64,000 nt of DNA from Arenicola marina. Its lineage: Eukaryota > Annelida > Polychaeta > Arenicolidae. The notes beneath the pieces were generated by a model, which saw only the letters and a list, made by a program, of their open reading frames with translations, searched no databases and was not told where the DNA came from. Shown here piece after piece: positions 37,301-49,300 of this stretch (within the stretch, counting starts at the first letter, position 1; each line of letters starts with the position of its first letter). The stretch lies in the NCBI GenBank assembly GCA_964019135.1, contig OZ025261.1, forward strand, positions 27,388,029 through 27,452,028, given 5' to 3'. Made by a program: the position numbers and the translations under genes.

Positions 37301-40300
37301 TTCTAGATACTCCATGATTTCCAGGATTTCCATATTATCGTCCAATTGCCTTATTTATGAACACGTGTCAAGTGTCTCGCATAATGAATCTATGTGTTGA
37401 TTTCTAATTTATGTTTACATTATGTGCTTTAATTTGTATTCTATTCCATATTAGATTTGTAATATTTAAATTTAATTTTTGTTTAAACAATTATAAGAAA
37501 ATTGCCAATAAGCTCCCAGAGATGCTAATCGCCTGGTTCAGATTGGACTCCACATGTTGGTACTTAAACCCCCATATCTGTTACGCGCGACCAGTCAGCA
37601 TACAGCGTGTGGCAGGACACACACCACCCACTTTATGATAGTGTTTAACAGCCTTGATATCACCTATTACTGTGTTAAACAGGAGCGTACGGAGATTATG
37701 AGGACTTTGTGTGGGCTCTCGTCAAGCCCAAGTCAGGTAGGCTCAGTACCGCACTCCGGTACTGCCCCGGTACTGCCCCGGTAGCTCGGGTACTGCTCCG
37801 GTACTGCCCCGGTAGCTCCGGTACTGCCCCGGTAGCTCCGGTACTGCCCCGGTACTGCTCCAGTATTGCCCCAGTACTGCCAGGTACTGCCCCGGTACTG
37901 CTCTAGTACTGCTCCGGTACTGATCCGGATATACTGCTTCTGATATAATCAGTTGTTTAAGGAGAGAGATTGCCGCGTGGCCCACACGTCTAACTTAAGG
38001 CTACGCGATGACGCCCCGTAAGCTAAAGGCTTGATGCGTGTTACAGTGCGCCGCTTGGGAACATGTCTGTTCTCTAATCCCTCGCGCAATATATATATAT
38101 ATGTATCATACACGAGTTCCCAAGGCTGATGAAGCTCTAAGTGATTCATGCAAAAATATACTTTTTAAATATAAATTTGAAATTACCAATTATTTGTTGG
38201 TTCGTTTTATGAACGACAGGTTGTCCATGTCTGTACAATACGCCCCGGACCCCTCTGTATAGTCCAGTCCAGTGCTTAAAGCCTTCCCAAACCCACCCAA
38301 AAATCTGGGTTTGTGTACATTTCCTGGGTATGTTGCCCCCTAGTTCAGTCGGTAGCACCCCAAGCTGCAGACCAGCGGACCCACACCCTATTATAGTCGA
38401 TCGGGAGTACCATAGTCTATTCACCCTCACAGGTGTCGGTACCCCACGGGTTTGTTGGCCCGAGGTATCTAATTAATGTAAAAAGGTGTCCAAAATCACC
38501 AGATATTATTGTGGTCTCCAGCACAGGCTGTAGATTCCACAACGAGCGCATATCTAATGCATAATATCTCGCGAAATTTGGTGCGGATTAGATTTAGACT
38601 TCATTATGTCATGTCATCATGCGACTTCATGAGAATTAATTCACAAAACTTATTATAATTTATTATAAAAATTCATTCACAAAATTTATTATAATTTATT
38701 ATAAGAATTCATTCGAAAAACTTATTTTAATTTATTATAAGAATTCATCATAGGAACCTATCTTAAGACTGCATTATAAGAATTTATTATAAGATTACAT
38801 TACAGGAATTTATGATAAGACTTCATGATAGGAATTTATTATAAGACTGCGTTATAGGAATTTATTATAAGACTGCATAAGAATTTATTACAAGACCGCA
38901 TAAGAATTTAATATAAGACCGCATAAGAATTTATTATAAGACCGCAATGTAAGAATTTATTATAAGACTTCAACAGGACTCCATGTAGCCTAAAGCTAAT
39001 CGAGGCAGGACACGTGGAGTATCAAGTTGTTCAGGAAGTCAAGTACTTTCTGGAGCAAGATCTGTTTAGTAAAGAGCCAGAGATGCTCTCCTTGCAGTTA
39101 AGGCCAGGTTAACGTTAGCATATTGTAAGACCTCTGATAACTGGGGTATGTCGACAACTGGTGCATTAGCACTGTAATGTCTGTGTACATAATGATCGCA
39201 TGTGCAAATCACATTATGCGGCACTCTTTACCATTGACCCGACGCCCACCGCGTGACCCCCGTAATGCAGGGACACCGATATCACTGATGGATTTGGCGT
39301 ACATACCACGGACTGACGTACATGCAACAAATAACGTACATATCGCAGACTCCAGGATGAATTTACATGTCACAGACTAATTTACATATCACAGATTGAT
39401 TTACATATCACAAATTTACATATCACAGATTTACATATCACATTGATTTACATATCACATATTGCCTTACACATCACAGATGAATTTTGCATATCACAGA
39501 TTAATTTACATATCACATTGATTTACATATCACAGATTTGCATATTTACATATCACAGATTTACATATCACAGATTAATTTACATGTCACATTAATTTAC
39601 ATATCGCATATTGACATGCATATCAGACATCACACGGATATCACATATCACACTGATATCAGACATCACACTGATATCACATATCACACTGATATCACAT
39701 ATTACACTGATATCACATATTACACTGATATCAAACTAATATCGCATTATATCACAGTGATATCATACCGACGGGCTCTATAACGTCATAAATGACGCCA
39801 CCTAAATCGCGTGTATTTTTTTTTCTTCCCCTGTGATATTACCACCCCCCCCCCCCCCCTCCCCCACTCTCCACCCACCATCCCCGTCACTGTCGCGTCT
39901 CAAACATGTCGACCGCCATGTTGCCGCCGCCCACCGGGCCTCCACCCCCACCCCCCCATCCCCCCGGACGCTCCCCGTGCAGGCAGCCACAGCGACTCGA
40001 TCAGCACGGGCTCCAGCGGCTCGACCAGTCTGGAGCAGGAGAAGTACTTTTCGGCCGTGGTGGCCGCCACGCCCGCCGGTAATGCCTACTTTAGCGACGC
40101 TCTCAGCGACTCGCTCACTAGTCTGGACTCCCTCCTGCTGTCTATGGGCGGGGCGGCGGTGGCTGACCACCCCTTGTTGCTAGGGGAGGCCGCCAACTAC
40201 CCCCGCCGCAGCCCCTCCAACCCCCTGGCGCGAGCAGTCACGCAGTTACGGAGTAGTGGGGGCAAGGCCAAATGTAAGGCTCCGAGCGTCCCGCCCCCAA

Positions 40301-43300
40301 CCGCACACCCTACCCACCCACCCCCTCCCCGGTTCTCTGGGGTGTGCACGCACATCTCCCCGCCCCTCACAACCCTTGCACGGACTACCCCTTACCCAAC
40401 CACCATCCCCCGCCCTAGCTATCACCCATTTCTTCTACCCCCCCCCCCCTCTCCACCCGGCCCTTAGCTGTCCGCCCCCCCCCCTTCCGCCTGTAGAGTC
40501 CCCATGGATACTCCACCCCACAGAGCCGTACAGCAGCATTGGAAGATCTGGGGACACGTATCGGGAAATATCATCACATCGATTCGTATATTTTAGTAAG
40601 AGTGAACTGAGGTGTTTCTTAACTGCAGAAACTAAACACGATTTGGGTTTTGTATTCTGTTTACCTACCCGCGTGTTATGTTCCATCCATTGCCTCCAGT
40701 GCCGTTGTACTGCCCAATCCTTTGTTGTACCACCTCCCTACTTTACCCACCCACCCTCCCACATTTGTTTTTGTGCCATCACCTTCCCCACGTCGCTGTC
40801 GCTCCCCTCCCAGCGCTTTTGGTGGTTGGGTTGCCTTGGCTAGAGTTGCTTCGCTTGGCTTCGTAGTTTGCATGTCAGTGGCATACTGGGATACATTATT
40901 TTTGCTGTAATTATTTAGCACACGATACTTTCCTTCTTGTAGTGATATTTATTTACTTTATTTTAAAATGAAATGGAAAGTATATTGCTTCTAGCGAAAT
41001 CAAGCGAGTTCAACGCTGCTGATGTCATTTTTATATTTTAGATAAAAGTTACTCTTTGAGATAATTCATGAATACAGACTAAAAAATAGTAAACGTTCAA
41101 AACGTACTTTAATTTGTTTATGTTGTTATTGTTCTATGTGTTGTGATGTATCAGGCAGCTGTGTGCCAATGTCCGCTAAACTTTGCATCATTTTATGTTG
41201 TTGTCATTGTTGTCGGAATGTGGCTGACTGGCATGAAAGTGTGACAACAAATAATATTAAATATTATGTATTCGCGAAAAGGCTGAACGCAATGCATAAC
41301 GCAAGACGGTGGCTGATTTCACGAACACAGTTTAGCCGACTACGGGGCTTAGTCCACTAAAGTTACCATGTAAATTATGGGCGATTTTAGCCGACCAAAC
41401 CCCGTAGCCGGCTAAACTATGTACGTGAAATAGGCCACAGTATTTAGTCTTACGACACTGTGCTTACGACTTATCTCCTCTATAATTGTGATTCCGGCAG
41501 TTATTTTCTTCTATTCGAGGTTTTATCCATCGCTTATATCGTGTAAGTCATTTGGAATCGAGTATTTATAGCCACCCTCCCCACCCTCCGCTGTTGCCTA
41601 TGTGACCTACACGCCTCAACCGACAACCGAAGTTCCCTTCCTTTAGAGTTGAAACGCTTCCATCTCGCGCTGTTAACCGGCATGAGATCAAATAGCAGAC
41701 CTTCGGATGCCCTCTGGTCTTGTTATTTTTTCGGAAGCCAAGTCCCCAAGCTATTAATTTATATCTCTAATAAACGTCCCGGTGGATGAAGCACGTTCTT
41801 TGCCTCCAATGGCGTCCTCCTGTGGCTAGAGGTAGACGCGATGGGCGCCGATTGGACGTTGAATTTTTAGACGTGTATGTCTGCGCTGTGCTCCCGTCAG
41901 ATCCGTTGTTAATGCTGTCTGCGTTCTGTTCTGTGCGTGTCACGTGTTAACAACTGGTTGTGTTAAACTAGATGTGTAGCGTAACCTTTCTGATGGGGAC
42001 GCTGGCAGAATATGCCAAGCGGACCTGTCATAGATAGACTGTTGTAATTGTTGAGAAAGTGATTGAAGAACCAGGTGGTTATAAGCTACAATTGTGCGTC
42101 AGTTCTGGGCAGTAAGTAACTTACTGTTCACTATTGAAGTCTCTTCACGTTGACAGGTTCAATGAGGTCCCTTGACCCAGTTATATATTGACCCATATAT
42201 AGACAGCAGTGGAATAAACCACACGTATGGTCACCTATGCAATACAAACATGTTTTGGGCCCATTACCCCAGCACGACGATTCAGTGAAAAATTCCACCT
42301 TATAATATAAATACAGAACTTTGTCGTTAAAGCCTGTGACTCAGGAATATACTCATTTAAATGCACCCCGCCAGGGCCAATACTGTCAGACGGTAGGGTG
42401 ACACGTCTGTATATCTAACGAAAAGCATTTTAGTGTTTTCAAAAATTTAGTTTTGTTACGTGATATCGGACCCTTACGCATATGTCGTACGGTAATCATC
42501 TGGTTCTAAAGTCACTGGCTTCTCGGCCACTGACAGATCATAGTGTGAAGGTCTTCACTTTTCACTTCTTGTATCTAACTATATAGTTTGTCTTTTAGAT
42601 AATCCTGTAAGTGTTTTCAGTGTATCAGTCTGTGGATGTGTGGATATCAGGTCATGTTTCTGTAATAGTACTTCACATAAATAAGTCGTTCTAATTAAAC
42701 ACATTATTTCTTTATGGAACAAGTGGGGATCATTTAGTTTTTCCTCGCATAGTTTGATGGAATTCGGAACAGTATCGAATGAGTAACCACCACGATTTCA
42801 TCGATGGCCTTTTACTGCATGCAACGAGAGATAACAACTGATTATCGGTAATGGCACTCCTATTGCACATGTGACTACTACTACAGAAGACCTGATGCAA
42901 ACCAGACAGAACTGTACACCGTGCCCTTGTGAGTGAGTGCGTACACTGTGAATCATGTATCTCTTGTGCCCCCCCCCCCCCCCGCCTCCTCCTCCTGGCC
43001 TCCCCCTTCCGGTCACGTGGGTGTACAGCGCTGAACCGGATGAGCAGTCTGAAGCAGCGGTTGTCGACGGCCTCCATGCCGGGCTACCACAGTCCGCTAG
43101 GGGCCAAGCAGAACGGCACCATCGACATGGGAGACCTGGCCGACGGCGCGCAGGGCCTGCAGCGGGCCTCCGTCTACGTGCTCGGCGAGAAAACACAGGT
43201 CAAGGTCAGTCAAGGTCAAGGTCCCACGGTAACACGGTTGAAACGCGAGGACCAGGGTATACGTTTGGTACCAACGCCTCACATCGAAATAGCTGGAAAT

Positions 43301-46300
43301 GAAGTCATAAGAAATTAGGGGTCCAACTTCCATGTAAGAACCCACGAAATGTATTATTATAGTAAACGTTAGGCGTGAGTTATACGTGAGCTATGCTGAA
43401 ACAATGGTTCGTTCCTACATAGAACGACCAAATTAGGTCATACGAAATTAGGTCCTAAGAAATTAGGTCATGGGTAATTCAGCCTTACCTTCATTTATTT
43501 AGCAATGATTTTGTCTGTAATATCCAAAGATATGGGTCCTTATTTTGTGCTTCTTGTATTCGGGAATTTCGAAACAATGGCTGGAATTTTAACCGAAATA
43601 TCGGGGGAAAAAACGCGGTGAAAGTCGGTAATGAATTTGAATATAGTAATAGAGTACGACAGCTTGTCGGTCAATAGCACTTGTGCTACTGTTTATTGTT
43701 GATTTTTGTATACCGACGTTAAATAAATCTTTATCTTATCTTAAGTCGTTGAAGTCTCCCGCCATGACGCCTTGACCCGTCCATTGCAGGGCATCAAGCT
43801 GGACTCGTTCCCCAAGTGTGACTTCATCCCCGTGGATCTGGTGGAGGTCCGCCACATCAAGTCCAGCCTCAAGAAGCTGATGCGCGCATGCGTACCCAGC
43901 TCCGGCACCGCCGACCAGGGCTTCCTGAAGGGCGTCGAGGAGTCCGAGTGGCTCAACCAGATCCAGATGATGATGCAGATTGCAGGAGCCACCGTGGACC
44001 TTCTAGATTCACAGGGGTCCTCGGTCATGGTGTGTCTGGAAGACGGATGGGACTTCACCACCCAGGTCAGTGGGTGTGGGGCGGGGGGGGGGGTGGTAGG
44101 GGAAGGGGGTAGGGGAGGAGGGGGGTCCTCGGTCATGGTGTATCTGGAGGACGGATGGGACTTCACCACCCAGGTCGGGGGGTGAGGGGGGTAAGGGAAA
44201 TGGGTGGGGGAGGAGGGGTGTCCTCGGTCATAGTGTGTCTGGAGGACGGATGGGACTTCACCACCCAGGTCATGGGGGGGGGGGGTGAGGGGGGTAAGGG
44301 AAATGGGTGGGGGAGGAGGGGTGTCCTTGGTCATAGTGTGTCTGGAGGACGGATGGGACTTCACCACCCAGGTCAGTGGGCGTGGGGGAGGGGGGGGAGG
44401 GTAAGGGAAGGGGTTAGGGGAGGAGGGGGGTCCTCGGTCATGGTGTGTCTGGAAGACGGATGGGACTTCACCACCCAGGTCAGTGGGGGTGGGGCGGGGG
44501 GGGGGGGGTAGGGGGTAGGGGAGGAGGGGGGATCTCGGTCATGGTGTATCTGGAGGACGGATGGGACTTCACCACCCAGGTCAGTGGGGGGGTGAGGGGG
44601 GGGTAAGGGAAATGGGTGGGGGAGGAGGGGCGTCCTCGGTCATAGTGTGTCTGGAGGACGGATGGGACTTCACCACCCAGGTCATGGGGGCGGGGGGGTG
44701 AGGGGGATAAGGGAAATGGGTGGGGGAGGAGGGGTGTCCTCGGTCATAGTGTGTCTGGAGGACGGATTGGACTTCACCACCCAGGTCAGTGGGCGTGGGG
44801 GAGGGGGGGTGGTAAGGGAAGGGGGTAGGGGAGGAGGGGGGTCCTCGGTCATGGTGTATCTGGAGGACGGATGGGACTTCACCACCCAGGTCGGGGGGTG
44901 AGGGGGGTAAGGGAAATGGGTGGGGGAGGAGGGGTGTCCTCGGTCATAGTGTGTCTGGAGGACGGATGGGACTTCACCACCCAGGTCATGGGGGGGGGGG
45001 GGGGTGAGGGGGGTAAGGGAAATGGGTGGGGGAGGAGGAGTGTCCTTGGTCATAGTGTGTCTGGAGGACGGATGGGACTTCACCACCCAGGTCAGTGGGC
45101 GTGGGGGAGGGGGGGGGAGGGTAAGGGAAGGGGTTAGGGGAGGAGGGGGGTCCTCGGTCATGGTGTGTCTGGAAGACGGATGGGACTTCACCACCCAGGT
45201 CAGTGGGGGTGGGGCGGGGGGGGGGGGTAGGGGGTAGGGGAGGAGGGGGGATCTCGGTCATGGTGTATCTGGAGGACGGATGGGACTTCACCACCCAGGT
45301 CAGTGGGGGGGTGAGGGGGGGTAAGGGAAATGGGTGGGGGAGGAGGGGCGTCCTCGGTCATAGTGTGTCTGGAGGACGGATGGGACTTCACCACCCAGGT
45401 CATGGGGGCGGGGGGGTGAGGGGGATAAGGGAAATGGGTGGGGGAGGAGGGGTGTCCTCGGTCATAGTGTGTCTGGAGGACGGATTGGACTTCACCACCC
45501 AGGTCAGTGGGCGTGGGGGAGGGGGGGTGGTAAGGGAAGGGGGTAGGGGAGGAGGGGGGTCCTCGGTCATGGTGTGTCTGGAGGACGGATGGGACTTCAC
45601 CACCCAGGTCACTGGGGGTGTGGTTGGGGGGGGGGGGTAAGGGAAGGGGGTAGGGGAGGAGGGGGGCCTTAGGCATTAGAAATCCAGGACTTGACTATGG
45701 GGCGTGTATATAGTACGTCATGTTGTCATTACTGTCAGTAGTATGTACTAGTATTGGAAGGATGCTACTGTCTATGCCGACAACGTCACTACCGCAATAA
45801 TTGGCGATCGGAGAACGGCGGCCGATGATAATATAATATGTTATACTTAATAACTGTTACTAACTGTCTCATTGAATTCCCATCGCCATTGTACAAACCG
45901 CATTACAACCCCTATAACCCTACCTATCGTTGTACCCCCCCCCCCCAGGTGGTGAGCGTGGCCCAGGTGTTGCTGGACCCCTACTACCGGACGTTCGAGG
46001 GCTTCCGGACGCTGGTGGAGAAGGAGTGGCTGTCGTTTGGCCACCGCTTCACCCACCGCAGCAACCAGACGGCTGCCAACCAGGCCAGCGGCTTCGCGCC
46101 AGTCTTCCTCCAGTTCCTCGACGTCGTGCACCAGGTGGGCGGCCCGTCTCCGGCGTGGTGCTTAGGGACGTCATGCTGTGTGACGTCATGTTTGTGACGT
46201 CTTGCCTTGTGATGGTGGTGCCTTGTGATGGTGGTGCCTTGTGATGGCGTGCCTTGTGATGGCGTGCCTTGTGATGACGTGCTTGGTGACGTCAGGCGTT

Positions 46301-49300
46301 GTGACGTCATGCTTGGTGACGTCATGCCTTGTGATGGCGTGCTTGGTGACGTCATGCTGTGGTACGTCATGCCGTGTGATGGCGTGCTTTGTGACGTCAG
46401 GCATTGTGACGTCATTCTTTATGACGTCACGCTTGACGTCATTCTTTGTGATTTGTCACAGAGTTGACGCAGTGCAACATAGAATACCTATCCGATCGAA
46501 ACTTAACGCGCATGTACCAGCGTATAAACCGCTGCTTATATGCTAAGATAAGAAGATGGAAAAGAAAGTAGACAAATGTTAACTGATTAATGATAGATAC
46601 ATGCCGTAAAATAGCCAAAGAATAAAAGACACAACCATACTTTTTGATGCTGCTTATATGTTGTCAGCAATGACGGCTTAATTCCGCTCTTGGATGTGGG
46701 GATAGCCTAGTCACATTTTAGTTTATTACAAAGATTAATCTTTATCCACCCCACCCCCACCCCCACCCCCACCCCCACAATCCACAGATCCAGCTCCAGT
46801 TCCCGCTGTCCTTCGAGTTCAACCAGTATTACCTGCGGTTCCTGGCCTACCACTACGTCTCCTGTCGCTTCCGCACCTTCATGCTGGACAGCGAGTTTGA
46901 GCGGATGGAGGCGGGGTGGCTGCTGGAGGAGGGCAGCCTGCGGCGGGACGCGGGCGGCCTGGCCCCCGCCGCCGGGGGTATGGGGGTCGGGCTGGGCGTG
47001 TCCTCGGACGGCGACAACACGCTGGGGTCCCCCAACAAGCTGCCCACCAACGGGCTGGCGCTGTGGGATTACATCGACTTCTACAACCGACAGTCTCCCA
47101 TCTTCTACAACTTCCACTTCTCGCCTAGCGACCAGGAAATCGTAAGTAGCCCACGTGTTTCTCTGCGCTATAAATACACTTTTAGAGATGGTATAGATTA
47201 TTATAGAGATGTTGGTGCAAAAGATACAAAATGTTTATCTGCTTCTTTCTATCTATGTGAAATATAAGTAAATCATTTGGGTCTATAAGTAAATGAAATT
47301 TCATTTACCTCTAGAAAATGACCTTCTTGCACATTTTCTGGAGGTGTATACACTCTCCGTGTACGCTCACCCACACGCCGTATTTAATTAACTTCCACTG
47401 TATGGCCGCTCCGTGTACACTCACGGCTTCGTACCTGTTGGTGCAGATACATAACGTTCATCTGCTTCTTTCTTAAACCAGTATATTACATGTTAGTAAA
47501 TCACTATTGAATTAATATTTTAAAATTAACTTTTCTTACAATATAAAATTTTAAATTTATTGAGAGAGAGAGAGCAGTGTTGTAACTATAGTGTATATTG
47601 TATATCAAGTCCTTGTGAATAAATTTAAGTTACCTTTCGAAAATGAAGTTTTCGGTACACCGATACGTCAGGTAGCGAACACGTCGTTTTCTGGAGGTGT
47701 ATGCACGCTCCGTGTACGCTCACCCATACGCCGTATTTAATTATTTACCGCTGTATGACCGCTCTGTGTACGTTAAGGGGCCGGCCCGGTAGCTCAGTGG
47801 GTTAGAGCGCTCGCCTTGCGTGCTCTGGCCACCTGAGAGCCTCACGGCACGTGGATCGGTGGTTCGCGCCCCGCTGTGGCCATGTCTGTGTGGTCGCATG
47901 ATAAACATCCCATGTCCTTCTTCGCAATGAGTAGGGGGTTACCCCCCGGGGACATGGCTCCACTCTCCCTTCCTGCCCCCATAGACGCGATATGACCAAA
48001 GGTGGTTAAAGCGTCCTGAATATACAACCAACCAACCGTGTACATATTGACTTAACGACCTCTGTATGGCGGTTGCAGGTGTTGCGGCCCTACTCCAACC
48101 TGTCCAACCTGGTGATCTGGAGCTACCTGCTGGAGGAGGACTTGGCTTGCGGACCCTCCTACGACCTGGAGTCCTTCCAGCGCGAGGCTCAACTACAGGA
48201 GGAGCAGGAGAGCTCCATAGAGGGCACCACTGCCGCCAGCGCGCGCCGCGTCCTCAACAGTTGCTATGACAACGTGCAGCACATGCTACCGGACGCGTGT
48301 TCCTACCTCCTATCGGTGAGAGCTTCCACATAGCTACAAACGTGGTGGTGGTTGGGAGGGGTGGGGGAGGTAATTCACTTGTGTATCTATGTACGGGAGG
48401 CCTCAGGCTATTTAGTACCATAAACTTATGCTACTACTTTGTAGCATACCGTTAACGCATCCCCACTATTGTCTAGAATAAAATATTTAATTTTATAGTA
48501 ATAATTAATAACAAAAAATTACGCGTATTATGATGCATCTTGCCTTGTTCAGTTATCGATTTCCGGTGTTGTACCGATCCTTGTGTATAATAAACTCTTG
48601 TCATTATGCTATAACAGGATGCAAGTCTAACCGTCTGAATGCAATTATTAGATGGCTGATAATCCAGTGGTCCTCTGGGTTTGTGTGGGTCCTTAAACAG
48701 CTAATGTACTTGTAATTAGATGCGAAATAGTTGAAACTCTAATTGAAATGTTCAGTAGTAACTCTAATTGAAATTTTGAGTAGAAACTAATTGAAATTTT
48801 GAGTGGAAAACTAATTGAAATTTTGAGTACAAAAGTAAATGACATTTTGAGTAACAACTAATTGAAATTTTGAGTAGAAATTATAATTAACGATTTTATA
48901 GAAACTGGAATTGACAATTTTGGTAGAAACTAGTTGAAAATGTTAGTAGAAAGTCGAATTGAAATGTTTTAATACGAATTTATTGATAATTGATAGAAAC
49001 TATCAAGCAAAATCAGTTCGCGTGGAATTCGATAAAGTTCTCCTGCAAGAATTACTTCATGGTGATGCTTCCGGGCCGGCCCGATAGCTCAGTCGGTTAG
49101 AGCGCTCGCATTGAGTCCTCTGGCCACCTGAGAGCCTAACGGCACGTGGATCGATGGTTCGAGCCCCGCTGTGGATATGTCTGTGTGGTCGCAGGATAAA
49201 GATCCCATGTCATGCTTCGTAAAGAGTAGGGGGTTACCCCCGGGGACATGGCTCCGCTCTACCCTTCCTTCTCCCATTGACGCGATATGACCAAAAGTGG

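Noticed and set aside
39811-40467. 218-codon plus-strand frame including exon 29
   Set aside because: Only 39983-40273 matches SBF with usable splice sites; the flanks are C-rich intron read as proline.
43741-45676. Several proline-rich and glycine-rich frames
   Set aside because: Both strands of the exon 31 donor array; only 43790-44065 is real coding sequence.
49081-49160. tRNA gene from the GATAGCTCAG and GGTTCGAGCCCC boxes
   Set aside because: The same sequence recurs with a constant non-tRNA body and target duplications; it is the head of a SINE, and the fold has no proper acceptor stem.
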